Positions 42,620 to 56,000 of a stretch of 64,000 nt of DNA are shown here, piece by piece. Position numbers and translations under genes: made by a program. The stretch is from Dreissena polymorpha (lineage: Eukaryota > Mollusca > Bivalvia > Myida > Dreissenidae). The first letter of the stretch is position 1; each line of letters starts with the position of its first letter. A model generated the notes under the pieces. That model saw only the letters and a program-made list of their open reading frames with translations, was not told where the DNA came from and searched no databases. The stretch is from NCBI RefSeq assembly GCF_020536995.1, contig NC_068366.1, positions 25,921,137 through 25,985,136 of the forward strand, written 5' to 3'.

Positions 42620-42811
42620 CCCTTTCAGTGCTGGAACCGAATTTTGAAGGCCTTTGCAAACAGTTTGGATCCAGATGAGATGCACAAAACGTGGCGTCTC
42701 ATCAGGATCCAAACTGATAGTATTCTTTGAAAAAAAATGAAAAAAATGCTAATTTAAGAAATTCAGCAGATGACATTTTAGCAGACGACAAATTTCCCAG
42801 CATGCAAAGGG
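42620..42811 (-). mobile_element. piggyBac-like MITE (TTAA target), second copy
   Basis: TTAA at 42616-42619 and 42812-42815. Ends CCCTTTCAGTGCTGG and CAGCATGCAAAGGG. Reverse orientation relative to 16251-16455. The central hairpin is imperfect here: one arm is shortened. Confidence 0.82.
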
Positions 42812-42815
42812 TTAA

Positions 42816-44600
42816 ACAGACGAGCATTATATGGCTGCTTGGTACATGTAGTTCACACAGGTTTGCTTCGTAACAGAATTTGTCTTTGAAAAGAGCATTT
42901 AGCCTAAGTGTATTTAGCTTTATTGGTATGCATATTCTATTACCATTATTGAACAAATTCAAAGATAGATCGTTGTTTAAAGGCATTACATGAATAGTTT
43001 TGAGCACCATAAAACGAAAGCCGATCCAGTACTAAACAATGACTAAACGTTATAGATCCTTTTTTTTCAAATCTACTAATGCATCTATAATAGCTTTCGT
43101 ACACCTATTTTACAGCTACAGCTCTGGTACTTTTGTTAACCTGATTCATTTAAGATGCTGTGACTAAAATATTGATGGTTATGAGTTTGAAATAAAGCTT
43201 TGTGTAGCGTGCATAAGGGTGGTTTCTATTTTATTACCGTTGCTCAACAGCATTTGGGCGAATGTGTTCTTAAAGCGCCTAATGATTAATATTATTTCTA
43301 TTTACAGAGGCGTGATACTAAGAAGACAGCTTTGTCGAACAATTAAACCCCACTGTCTGAATTGCTTAATTTATTGTCAAACAAATCGATCATCACTTGT
43401 TGTCTTCATGCAACATGTACTTGATAAAACCTGTTATTCCAATACTTAAGGATAGGCCCACCTTATTTGAAGTAATTTTGATAATTATTTGTAATTAAGC
43501 TGTACTGGAATGGTTGTAAAAAGGAATTGGTGGGTAAAATTAATGTCATAAGTCGTTTTGAGCATGTTAATCGTTTGTAACTTTTTAAGCGGTACCGGAA
43601 GTAATTATAAGAACGAGAATTTGAAATATGACTCGCATTCAGCCTTTTAAGCAATGCCCGAACACGTTATAAAAAGTTGATTTGGCGAAGAAAATTGTTC
43701 ATATATCGTAATTAGAAAATTATATGCGCGACATGTTAAAATGGCATTTTCTGGCAAAAAAGTTCATTAACTGTGGTTATATCGAATAAATCCAGACCAA
43801 GATATGAAAATGTGTTCATATGCTCGTTCATATCTAATTGAAGTGTCAACCCTGTAGCAACAGTACATTTTTAGGTACAAACGACACAGGGCAAAATGGT
43901 TTTTTTCGAAAAGGCGTCATATCTCCAAATATGTCAAGAAAAAAGAGAAACCAAATATGAAGGATTACACGTTCACATTATGTCGATATGTTTGTAAAAT
44001 TTCAACCCTTAACTGCAATACTTTGTTAGATATGCGCAGCGCAAGTTAAATTGCCAAAAAGGGCCCTAATTCAGGTTCTGTTGACAAAAAGTCGAAAGTA
44101 AAATATAGAGGTACGCTTTTAAAATTTCAACTATCCATAAGCCAAACTGTTTCAAACATGTCACAGTCTTTTTACTGACAAATGGGCCTTAACTTTGCTA
44201 ATGCAAAACAAAAAGTATAAAGAGGTTTGCAACTCTTTATGGTGGTTACATGTTTTAATTTTCCTAGCACGAATACATTTTAGGATAGGCTCGCAACAAT
44301 TAATCAGACAGACGGAAGGAAGAAAAGGGAGGACATGCGCAAATATGTTACTCCTCCACACCCACAACCTCTAAAAACGGGAGCGTAGCAAGGCTTTATA
44401 TATCCATAAAATAATAAAACTACATTTGGTTGAAAAATCCGAACAAAATTTTCATATCTCTAGTAGTACTACATGAATAAATAAAGCATGCTCAAGTTAA
44501 TGGATATCAAACATTGAATCAATGCAGAACCTCTGCAAGATATTTAGAAACTTGATATTTCAAGAATTCTTATATAGCAGGCTAGCAAAAACTGTATTTA
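42816..44600. other. Intergenic, unclassified
   Basis: No gene recognised. 43860-44170 contains two loosely repeated blocks with 'TTTGTAAAATTTCAACCC' / 'TTTTAAAATTTCAACTAT' and pieces of the repeat-like 'GACAAAAAGTCGAAAG'; probably an old repeat I cannot name. Confidence 0.35.
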
Positions 44601-44602
44601 CA

Positions 44603-44607
<5 letters not shown>

Positions 44608-44633
<26 letters not shown>
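44608..44633. repeat. (AT)n microsatellite
   Basis: A run of AT dinucleotides about 26 bp long. Confidence 0.9.
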
Positions 44634-44934
44634 CCGGTATGATCTTACACGTCTTGAGGCAAACCACGAGATAATTCTTGAAATTAAATCTGATCTGTGG
44701 CATGTCTACATAACGTGTTTACAGAACGTTTCCGAATAACAGCTCCATATGACGTTTACAGAAACTTCATACTGTAAATAAGTTTAGCCTTTGTCTGCAA
44801 TGTTTTTGCAAACCACTCATATATATCTGACGCGTACTGTAAACCATGTTTTAGGTGTGAACAATGTGTGCATATATATTAAGACATGATTTAATAACGT
44901 TGACGCATCATCGTACTTAGTTTATACCTATTTA

Positions 44935-45070
44935 TTTTCAGCTCGATGCATAGAAAGCCTACGTCTTATTTGAAAACGCTCTCGAATCTGTTTCCTAGGC
45001 CTAGAACCATAATTTGGTGTCTATGAGGAAGATCTAAAGAACCCCCCCCGCAGTGGGTATCAAAGTTGGT
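44935..45070 (-). repeat. SINE fragment, reverse orientation
   Basis: Contains 'GCATAGAAAGCCTACGTCTT' and 'AGAACCATAATTTGGTGTCT', then a C-run at 45041-45049 and 'GCAGTGGGTATCAAAG'. Same family as 18345-18507; the head is lost. Confidence 0.7.
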
Positions 45071-45529
45071 CGTATTGAAAACTTCTTTTTTGATTAAATC
45101 TTACATAGATTTATAATCCACTTTCCGGTTTAGAAATGTTTCACCTAGTATAAGCGGACACATATTGATGCTTTTTAATATATCGTCTACAATTAAATAG
45201 ATATAGTATGACATATGTTTCATACAACAGAACAGACAGAACAGACATTTTATTTAGACTTATACATAAGTACATCGTCTTAATACATATAGTATAGAAG
45301 TATGTCACGATTTCAATACATAAAAGTTCACTACAAATGAAAAAAAAAATACAAAAAAGTACAAATGAAGAAAATGCATATAGTAAACTTCCTAAACATA
45401 TAATCACAGAAAGATTTGTAAGTGATAAAGGTTATATGGTATAGTTTCCTCACAAATATCATAACTAACACGAAACTTTGTCAAGTTGAAACAACTTTTT
45501 TAATTTTGTCAATTTACGCAACCGGGAAA

Positions 45530-46795
45530 AGTCCCCTTTAAACACAGATGGAATAACATTTAAATAACCTTTTAGGTATTTCTGTCGTAAAACACTAATC
45601 ATGGACAAATACAAACGAAGTGAAACTCATCTTCTATATCTCTACTATTGAAACAAACACAGTATGTCATTGAGAGGAGTATTATTGCGGGCATACCTCC
45701 CTGTTTGAACTCTTAATTGTTGTACAGAAATTCTTAAATTAACAAAGCGAATACTCAAATTTCTTGGTAACAAATCAAAATAAGAATCACATACTATTGT
45801 AATTAAAAGAAAACTATATTGATGTCTAACACAGGACTGTTACTTAATGTACCATACCATTCTTGTTTAAATGTATCTATAAGTCTATTTCTGAACTGGC
45901 ATATAAAAGAAGTAACACACACATAGTAAGGGTTATAAAACACATATCCATAACCTCAATCGGTTAAGAACTGTTTAATATGTGAGAACCAATTGATGTG
46001 TCATTTATGACACTCTTCAACATTCATAGTATACAAAGTATGGAGCATAATATGATTACTCAATCTAATTTTAAACCAATATTCTTATAAAACGATTAAT
46101 GTAAAGTGGGTATCTACCCTACTCTTCATAAACGCATGCGTTACAACTGTTGAGTCGTACTTGTAACATTATTACAAAACTTTAAATGAATACGTTATAT
46201 TTCTGTTATCTTTGTAAAACCCCATATTACGGAGGCATAGTTAAGAATCGAACCCACAAATGCATCTAAGAACTGACAACGTATTGTAGGTTTTAGATCA
46301 TACATTTTACACTTGTAGAGAAAAGTATTCATAGCCTTAAGGGCTTTACTTACTAAATATTCTTGATTTAACGTGAAACTACCTGTATAATGTATAATAG
46401 TACCTAAGAATTTAAAGTTATTCACTGTTACGATGTTATGACCATCGTATGCCCATGCCTCATTTTTGCGTTAACGTTCCCTCTTACGGAAAACCGTAAT
46501 TGTAGTTGTTGAAGTGTTTACTTCAAAGCCCCAATTATTACAATATAAAAGCAGATTATCCAAATGGGTATGGTCTTCTTCATGATTTTAACCCAATATG
46601 GCCATATCATCGGCGAAAAAGAGTAATATAAGCAAAACATCGTCTATAGTTAAACCAGAATCTATATTATGTTGTAAAACAACTCTAGATCCTCTACAAA
46701 CAGAGAAAAGAGCAAAGGGGACATTACCTTCCCTTGGCGTAGACCAACCGAATAACGGAAGTAGTAAGAGCAGCATTACACCAATGCAAATTTAA
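45530..46795 (-). mobile_element. Decayed LINE 3' end (reverse transcriptase region)
   Basis: Read on the - strand: a reverse-transcriptase palm remnant LLFFADDMAILG (46588-46776) with the FADD catalytic box. Next comes the post-palm segment FKFLGTIIHYTGSF...ALKAMNTFLYKCK and LNYASVIWGF (46195-46425). Then follows a weaker tail (about 45530-46190) with RLIDTFKQEWYGTLSNSP and LRVQTGRYARN-like runs, in several frames. These fit the C-terminal half of a non-LTR retrotransposon common in bivalves. Frame changes and stops separate the blocks, so it is inactive. The 5' part and first ORF are missing. Clade not determined. Confidence 0.75.
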
Positions 46796-46799
46796 GGCA

Positions 46800-47954
46800 A
46801 GCAAATTATGCGTAAAAAAAGCAATGTGGACTTGAATGGAACAAAGCCTTAATTAACCATCAATTCATAATGCAACCAGTCAACAACTCTTAACATCAAT
46901 TAATTGTCATGCAATGTACGTATCGGCATGGTAAAACGACAATGTATGAATCCAATATAATTACCAAACACTAATTACAGCGAAACAAATGGAAATTGTT
47001 TTATCTATTCTGAAAACACACACACACAAACACACACACACACACACACACACTTTTTTATCGTTACATCGATATTTTATGCGCAATTAAAAATTCCTCC
47101 AATTCCATTTGGGTACATATGACCTAATTATTTAAAAAAGTTGTTCATGTGCTATGAATGGCTTGAGCTGATAAAATGATAAAATACAATACATTTTACA
47201 CAATCTACAGACACAAACAGCCGTAACAGTACATATCATTACACAGCAATACAATTAAATCTTAAAATAACAGTTTTAAAACACTACTGTTGAAGAACGC
47301 GCATGCATTCATTCAATTCAATTTTACGCTAAGAACGATGCGAACTCGCAAAGAAAACATATAGCAGGACCCCGGACCGATGGTTAAATATATTTTCATT
47401 AGAGAAAAAAGGCTTTTTTGTCGTAGTAGGGACGCCGGTCCGGTGTGACGTAGGTATAGCATCACATACTTTGCGAATGTAAATTTTTCCGGAAATGATT
47501 CTGTATAACCGTATGTACTTGAAGACATTAATAATAATTAATAATAGCATACACTCAGTTTGCGATTCAGTTATGTCTTGTCATCATGCATCTAGTTACA
47601 CAATAATTACACAGACTTTGTGGTTATTTTCAATATGCTTCAGATATTTCTACTGTCAATACATTGATAACACGTTTAAATTTCAAATTGTTCTATAAAA
47701 TATAAATTTAAAACGCATAAATTTAAAACGCATAAATAAAAATGCAGTGGAAACTTTTGTGAAGCTTTCGGTAAATATAACTATATAAGCAATCGCCGAA
47801 CCGACATTTGAAACGCAATTATAAATTGAAAATACGCTCGATTAAATGCTGCTTTGAAAACAGATATGAAATACAAATTGCATTGTAGCGCACAGGGATT
47901 ATTTTTAGAACTGATACCAACGAAAAACAATTTTGTCTAGTTTGACAAAATATT
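46800..47954. repeat. AT-rich intergenic with (CA)n
   Basis: A (CA)n microsatellite sits at about 47019-47053. No gene recognised. Confidence 0.5.
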
Positions 47955-48366
47955 TCAAATGATTGGACCTAACGCATTATATACAGGCAAGTAACACACA
48001 CTTTTCAAACAAAAATTATTCAAAACACAAAATGTATGCTTGTAATTATAATCGCATATTGTAAATGATTGGACCTAACGCATTATAAACAGGCAAGTAA
48101 CACACACTATTCAAACAAAAATGATTCAAAACACAAAATGTTTGCTTGTAATTATAATCGCATATTGTAAATGATCGGACCTAACGCATTATATACAGGC
48201 AAGTAACACACACTTATCAAACAAAAATGATTCAAAACACAAAATGTTTGCTTGTTATTATAATCGCATATTGTAAATGATCGGACCTAACGCATTATAA
48301 ACAGGCAAGTAACACACACTATTGAAACAAAAATGATTCAAAACACAAAATGCATGCTTGTAATTA
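47955..48366 (+). repeat. ~107-bp tandem repeat with alternating variants
   Basis: Four copies of a unit with 'TGGACCTAACGCATTATA', 'CAGGCAAGTAACACACAC' and 'GATTCAAAACACAAAATG'. Copies 1 and 3 read CATTATATACAGG, copies 2 and 4 read CATTATAAACAGG, which suggests duplication of a two-unit block. Confidence 0.85.
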
Positions 48367-48564
48367 TTTTCAGCCACAATTTATTAATATGCTTTACATG
48401 TAGCATACATTCATATTACATGTAGAATATAGGGATACAACTTAAATCCTGTGCCGATAACAATTGCACATACAATGAGTTCGTATCTAAATTAATATGT
48501 TTTTTCTTCTTACGATTTGCAAAGGACATGCAGCGATTTAACATGACTCACAGTTGTAGAATTA

Positions 48565-48632
48565 ACGCACACCGTATTACACTTAGAGGTACACCGTATT
48601 ACACTTAGAGGTACACCGTATTACACTTAGAG
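48565..48632 (+). repeat. ~22-bp repeat, three copies
   Basis: Three near-identical copies of 'ACACCGTATTACACTTAGAG' plus 'GT'. Confidence 0.9.
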
Positions 48633-48639
48633 GTTGAGG

Positions 48640-51540
48640 TTTTCTTCTAAGCTATTAATTAGTTGATTAAAAATGGTATGCTGTTTAGCTTTTAAATAAT
48701 AAGACTAAAGCGACTGATTAGTGGCATTGTACCGCTTTAAAAATGTCTTAATACAATTGAATTAATTCTTGTATTAGCATTCATCGACTTGAGTAAAGTA
48801 AATATTTAATCTCAAATGCATTATAATCGCATACATATAGAAACAAATGATTTTTATACACTTACTATTTTTCGATTATAAGAAGGAATCTACCGTCTAT
48901 GAACATCTTATACATCATAATTACATGGTAATATGAAATGACGTGCACATATTTTATATGCAAAATCTTAAACATTAAACAAAAACCAATTTCATCACTG
49001 AGTTGCATACTGATGGTAACGACGCGTGTATGTCCAAATAACCATTCATACGTTTACAGTATATGTACAATTTTCCATTTTACACGTCATTTTATATTGG
49101 TTGTCGAAACACCGATAATGGTGTAATAGAATAATAAAATAAATCAATAAATAAGGTACATGATCTCAATGAATCATGTCAAAACTACAGGAGACAAGCA
49201 TTTAACAACTCAGCTTTACAGCGTTCCACGCGTTCAGTTACATTTTTGTGTGTGCGGTATTTTTACACTTTGAAGAAAAAGATCACTTTCATTACATTGA
49301 GATAGAAAAATATAATAACTATTATATTTATTGACAAATATTATATATTTGGCATTTACATTCTATATACATTGCGTATGCCTTCATTACCCTTTATGTA
49401 TGTATTAATTCATTCGAAATAGCGCATTTCTTGTTATTTACATCAAAATGTCACTAAATTAGATACATGATCAAACTGGAAAAGCATATTATCAATTATC
49501 ACATGACACAGTACTAAATGCAAATGTATATTTGTAACCCTATATCTTGTTTACAAATTACACAATAAAATAGCGAGGAACTATTAACAATCACAAAACC
49601 AGTCTCTAAAGTACGTGTAAAATGACATATTTTTACAGTATATGTACAGTTTTAAAACAGAACAATATTTTCACTAGACTTGTTAAAATACAAAGTCATG
49701 CGCAGTACATGGCATTTGGGTATAAGGTTTTAGAAATCAATGAATCAAAATATAAACAGCGTCATTAGGTGAAACATTTGTACAAGTTTATGAACAAACT
49801 TTTAAGTCAGATGTTATGAACAATAATTGTACGTATCAAAATAACTAAAATTAATTTAGCACATGGCATGCAATTAAGCAGCAACGTCGAAATACGATTA
49901 ACGTTAATAAAATAAAAGTTAAATGATAATACCAATTCATTACATCGTGAGTAACCGAGTAACCATGTAAAGATGACATGAACGCTGCATTGGTATTACA
50001 TCAGTGACTAGTTTCTCACAGTTCAATGCCGTGTACCGAAGATTTTCGGCATAGCTAAGGAAACCGCGCAGCCCATAAACGCGTTGTCTAATAGAGAGGG
50101 CAACTAAGACTGACGAGCAAAACGAAGAAAGTTTACCTCGAGTTGGTTGACCATGAAACGCGCTGTGGGAATTATCCAGAGAGCAGTATAAAATCACCAA
50201 TCTCGCTCACGAATCTTTATTTAGATCATGAAATAACTACGGAACACATGTTGAAATTAAATAGTAATAATTAAAGAATAATAAAGATTATCTGTTTTGA
50301 TTTACAAATGTAAACTATATTCTTAGACCACGACTAAACAATGTAAAATGTTTATCTTTGACGTTTTCCATCGAACTCTCTTACAACGTGATGACCAGTG
50401 AGATAAACATGTTTTTCACGTCCAACATAGTGACCGAGATGATAACCATGTTTGGCGCTGCTGTATTGGTTACATGCGATACAAACCACGGACAATAATT
50501 GTACATACCAGATTTTATCTATCATATGACCTGTTTGGTTTTGCAAGTTATAATCTTCCCGAGATATGATTTGAACAAACTTTGCAAATAACCACTATTT
50601 GATGTTACATACCAAAGCGGTTTTTGGGTAAACGATTTGTTCCTTATGAACTACTAAAACTAAGCAAGTTTGTATAAATCATGTTATACCTTGGGCTTGT
50701 CAGTGCTCATGCTCAGAGGCATGCTTTTCACACACGTCTTATAAGACTCATATCTGATGTTGATGCCAAATATAAAATCTGTTTCACTTGTAGTTAAAGA
50801 CATGACTTCAAAAAGTATTTACTATTCACTTTACTTTAATAGTCTTTACACACCGTGTGTACACTTGGGCGTGGTTTTGAATTTAAAAACTGAATTGAAC
50901 AATTGAAGTACACGACTACTATACAATATAACATATGTTTAATCCTTGCAATTTCAGAGAATGGGTGCATTTGAATTGTCGCTTAAATTTTCTCATGTCG
51001 TTTGAATTAAAAAATTTACGCTGGACGCCCAGCGGATGACGCATGCCGCAAGCCAGACAAAAGGCGATTCCAGAAGCTAACCATGTGCATGCTGTGCACT
51101 GGTGAACATACAATATTTTGTAAAGAAAATACATAACACATGTAAAAATTATAGTAAAGCAACGTGTAAACTATTTATCAGACTGTCAAATCAAAAATAG
51201 CTACACCTAAAATTGAGAGCACGACAATAAGATATAAGAAAATTAAACAAATTAATGATAGTTAAATAACTTAAGCTTATTTTTTTTATTCGGAATATTA
51301 TAATTAAACATTTGTTTAATGAAATATAAACACATTTTCTCTAAAATAAAATACGTTTATTGACATGATCATTCAATTTGGTAATACATGAATACAAAAA
51401 TCAAAATATGTTAATAATATGGATTTAACCATTATATACATAATTAGAAGGTATATCGCTGTTCTTAATTTTGCTTAAATTATGTATGAATGATAACAGC
51501 ATTTAAATTAGTAATATACATATCTATAAGTTTATAAAAC
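48640..51540. other. Gene-poor AT-rich stretch
   Basis: No gene, RNA gene or recognised repeat found. Open frames of 60-90 codons on both strands have no familiar motifs. The stretch ends near AATAAA signals on the - strand (AATAAA complement at about 51542). Confidence 0.4.
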
Positions 51541-51541
51541 T

Positions 51542-51547
51542 TTATTT
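51542..51547 (-). terminator. Candidate poly(A) signal for the protease-like gene
   Basis: Plus-strand TTTATT reads AATAAA on the - strand, about 250 bp past the stop codon of the gene ending at 51799. Confidence 0.4.
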
Positions 51548-51798
51548 TAAAATGTGAAAAACACGCTAACAGAAACATATATAAAATACGAAAATGCATC
51601 TTTTGTGCTTAGCAAACAGAAGAACAAAATCTGAAAGTTAAATATTCAAAATATTGGTTATCAACGGAGTAAAAAAACGTTGTTTTGTGTGTGTGTTATT
51701 ACGAGTACTAATGGCTACAAATTGTCCTCCCAGAAATCGATGTCAGTTCTGCAGAAAATGAATGAACCAAAGTATCGGTGTTAATAAAGAGTGAATAA

Positions 51799-53073
51799 TT
51801 ATTTTGTTTCTTGACATAGACTAAAATTTGACTCATACACTTTTGATAATTCTTGAAACGCATTCCCAAGTTTGAGCGCTAAATACAGCGGCTGTCCCTG
51901 TCTTTGTTGGTCTGTCACTACTGTCTTGACTTCCGAAATATTTGAGTTATCGCTAGAACTTGCACAATCATCCGTTATATTTGACTTCTTTATCTTCTTT
52001 TCTTGAGGATTTTCAATACTCATGTTAGCATGTTCTTCCGTATCCGTTTTATTTTCATTTACGTCGTCAGAACTCCGTAGTATACTTTTTTTGACGATAT
52101 TCTGAGCTGTTTGGGTATCGTCATGTTTTACTTCAGAATCTATGGAACGAGTTTGATCTGTAGTATTTTGAATTTTCTTTTTCAATTTACATGGTGGCTG
52201 TTGCTTTCCATTTCCTTCTAATGAGGTTTCTTCAGTATTCGGTGTATCTCCCTCGACTGTTGTATACTCCTCTGTGTGCATTGGTATAAACTCCCCAACA
52301 AGCATTGCTATTGCGTACAAATCCACGCCCTTGCGATCGCTTTTGCAAACAATTGATCCACTATCACCGGGTTGGCAAAACACCGTTCCGTCATTATAGT
52401 TTGTTAATATAATGTATCTGTTTTCATCTTTCCCGTAAGCGTTTTCACGTACATTACCCAACCCAGGCGAAGACACAGCCCCCCATATGTGAACAGGGTC
52501 TCCTTTGCAAATGTTCTTGTCATTCAAAGTGGCAAATTTTAATAACCCCTCTTTGGTTTTAAATTGTGTCACACAGTCCTTTTGAACACCTTCTAAAACG
52601 TCAACAGGAACTATATCTAGCCATGCAGGTTGAAGAGTATCAGGATCTTCAATATAACCAATAACCTTTTCAGACACTTTTAGAGATCCCTTTGATTTCT
52701 TCTGTCGTTTAAGTGAAACCATAGCAACATGCTTAGAAATGAGTGCTACCAAGTTGGGATTCTGAGTACGACTGTTTACAGCTTTGCAGTTGATTTGTTT
52801 TTGATTATTTGCAGCATTATTGCACGAAAACTTATCAGCAAATCCCCCGAGTGTCCCTAAACCACCCAAAATTGGAGATCCAGCATTACAAAATGATTTT
52901 AATTTTCCGTAAATAAATAATACGTTTTTAATGTTGTATCCATCCAAAACTTGTAGCACGGACTGTTTGCAAAATTCTTCCACAGCTACAGATGTGTCGA
53001 TATATATCTCGAGTCGCTGCAGTTTCTTAATACAGGATAATACTCCAGGTATTTTAATAACGGACTCCACGAC
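51799..53073 (-). CDS. Protease-like gene, terminal exon (trypsin-like domain and tail)
   Basis: Acceptor ATTTTGTAG; stop TAA at 51801-51799. Its 424 codons begin VVESVIKIPGVL and contain all three triad candidates and the low-complexity tail, ending FSLCQETK. The long exon and GDSGS motif are the strongest evidence for this gene. Confidence 0.88.
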   Translation of the reverse strand, partial: VVESVIKIPGVLSCIKKLQRLEIYIDTSVAVEEFCKQSVLQVLDGYNIKNVLFIYGKLKSFCNAGSPILGGLGTLGGFADKFSCNNAANNQKQINCKAVNSRTQNPNLVALISKHVAMVSLKRQKKSKGSLKVSEKVIGYIEDPDTLQPAWLDIVPVDVLEGVQKDCVTQFKTKEGLLKFATLNDKNICKGDPVHIWGAVSSPGLGNVRENAYGKDENRYIILTNYNDGTVFCQPGDSGSIVCKSDRKGVDLYAIAMLVGEFIPMHTEEYTTVEGDTPNTEETSLEGNGKQQPPCKLKKKIQNTTDQTRSIDSEVKHDDTQTAQNIVKKSILRSSDDVNENKTDTEEHANMSIENPQEKKIKKSNITDDCASSSDNSNISEVKTVVTDQQRQGQPLYLALKLGNAFQELSKVYESNFSLCQETK

Positions 53074-56000
53074 CTACAAAATATATTGATACCAGACTTG
53101 TAAAAAATATTTTTTGCAAAACACATTCTTCAATTATGATTATATTAATTAGATAACAAGAGCATCGCATTACGGGTGCAAACGCTCGGCTGCGGGTGCG
53201 GTTGTGAATAAATGAAAGCTTGTCAGAATATTTTTTTAGAGTTCACAGTGACTTTGAGCTTTGACCAAGTGACCCAAAAATGGATGTGGCGTGTTGAACT
53301 CATCAAGGTGCATCTACATATGAAGTTTCAAAGTTGTAGGTGGAAGCACTTTGATTTTAGAGCCAATGCTAAGGTTTTAGCACGGCGGACGGCAGACGCC
53401 GGACGGCGGACGACCAGCTGGCTATGACAATACCTCGTTTTTTTTCCGAAAAAAGCCGAGCTAAAAATGATAAAAATATAAATGCTTGTAACAATACTGC
53501 AAATACATGCTTATTAGAGACGTCATGGCTGTGGAGAGCTAATCTATTTTTGCAGGTGTATACTAGGAATATAACGATTATGATGCAGAAGACAATAAGG
53601 CACACCCACCAAACTAGCGGGCTGTCACACACATTTGTACATAATTTCGAATACAACTAACATAATGATACTATGAATATGTTTTTGAGTATTCTTCGTT
53701 TGTAAAGCGGAACGAAACAATTGCTTTTTCGTTATATTTTGTGACAACCGTGGGCCGTTTGCATAAAACATCAAATGCATGGCGCCACATTGCTGTTCGG
53801 ATGGCGTTGACGTTAAGGAATAGCCTTTTAATGCAAAAGACATCGGCATGAATCATGGTTGAACCTTTTTGTAAATTTGTATTTTTGATAAACGTAAGCT
53901 TTTAATTTAAAATGCTTTAAAAATCAAAAGTCAAAATCTTGAAAAAGGTCACATTAAACCTATTTTGTTCCTTGGTATCTCTAAAAATACACATCGGTTT
54001 AAACCAAAAATACATAATATTAAACTATAACATTATACGTGAATCAATACAATTGTTAGTAAACTATAGAATGACATCGATTGATATGCATACATCATCT
54101 ACGTTTGCTGGAAGTTTACAATTCGCTTTTGGAATTTCTGGCCACTCATCATATGGTACCGCGCTTTTCTCGTAAGCCGTGCGTACGTAATCGTAAACAT
54201 CGTGTAGCGCCTCATTGACATTGTCTGAAACAAAAATGGATGCCTAAACTTCAAGAAAACAAACACGGTTTTCTTTACTTCAGTTATTAACGGAATACAA
54301 GATCTGTTGTGAGTTACTAAATAACTACATACCAGATAATGATTCTTGTGCTCCATATTTCTCCTTAATTCTATGCATCAATGGCCTTACGGTCATGAAT
54401 GCGAATCTTTCAAGCAAGTCGTCCATGGCGTCAAGTATGTTATCTTGAGATGTGTATGCGATAATCACATTGTGATGTGTAGACAGTTTTTGGGTTGTTG
54501 CAGCATCTCCGAGTAATAAAAGGCATATTATTGCGTTCGAGCTGTTGTATTTGTATAAACTATTGCACGCTTCATTTGAATGTTCATAGTCAACAATCCA
54601 CACGCATGGTCTTGTAGGAGAAAGGGATTTTTCAAGAATTTTTATAACGCATGTTTTGCATTTTTCAAAAGCAATAGTGTCAAAAATGTGAGTTAAGCTT
54701 TGTCGTGATGGAACGAAGACATTGGCATTAATCGCAAAGAGTTTGGACGACTCATGTTTCATTAAACCAATATCAGATAGACCAGTCATACATCGTGCTT
54801 CTATTCCTTTAATGAAACTTTTGCTGTATGAAAATGCCGGAAGCCTTCTAGTGTCACATTGATATTCCATATATTCAACGGATTCCCAACCTGAAGTATA
54901 GATTTAAATTTTATGTAATAGGATACAAGTAATCTGGAATATATTTACATTGATTATGATATAAATAAAATAAGTTATTTTTACGAATAAGTTATTACAA
55001 GTGTTGATTATTATAAAGACTTTACTTACTTCCTGAGTACCCAGTAGAAAGGATTGTGGTCTTATTGCTGAAAAGTATGCACACGCGTTTGTCTTATGCT
55101 GCTTATGGTTAAGAGCAAAAGCCACACGCATTTTTTACAATGTGTTTTTTAATAATTAAATACCAACAATTAAATTCAGAATGTTATATAATTAAGTGCT
55201 GCGTTTTACAGATCTATCTTTCTACAATATATAAAGAAGTGAAACTCCAGCTTCTGGAGCAGTATTGATTTCTCATTATATACAATTAGTTGGTCCTTTA
55301 TTTAAGGCAAGTGACCAATTGCCAAAACAGTACAAAACAGCACAATACATAAGCCTTATATTTCTTTACATATGTACACAGGAACGGTGTATTGAGTCCA
55401 TGTCGTATGATGTTTTTTCCATGCAGCAAAACATTATAAATATCTCATTGAAAGTATTGCACGCAATACAGTAGTCCCTACCTGTTGAGTGAAAACCGAA
55501 ATCAATTAAAAAGTTCAAAACCTTTGAATGTACCTTTAAAGCTTCATTCACTACAAATGATTCATAATACAATCCGAAATCCGTGTAGCACATCAATATA
55601 AATATTCGTGAAACATTCCCTACATGATTCGCCTCTGATGAAGAAAGTTTGAACCTATTACCATCACTTTGCTAGTCATATATATTATTTTGTGTTATTC
55701 CATTTCTAGACAACTTACCCGAAACATATTTTCATAAATGAACAGTCACGCATAATCCGCCGATCACTTTTATATGTAAACTAATTTTCATCATAGTATT
55801 AGACGTACGTTTTAACGTATTGCATTTTTAAGCGCACAGATAAACGGGCGGATGTGTGAACAGAAGAACATATTCACAGACAGACAAAATGCACACATAT
55901 ATTAAAACGTGTTTACCATGATTCATCATCATATGTCATAAATTGACCATTTATTATATTATTAAGTTTTGTTATATTCATGTGACTGGGGCCTGACCTT

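Noticed and set aside
42702-43010. A 102-codon - strand frame
   Set aside because: Half of it is the piggyBac-like MITE at 42620-42811; the rest has no recognisable domain.
49940-50200. An 86-codon - strand frame ending the gene-poor region
   Set aside because: No domain, splice site or conserved motif recognised; length is within chance.
55030-55067. A possible 38-bp exon on the - strand (NKTTILSTGYSG) between exons 2 and 3 of the protease-like gene
   Set aside because: It has good splice motifs, but its entry phase does not match exon 2, while exons 2 and 3 join directly in frame. It could be an alternative exon.
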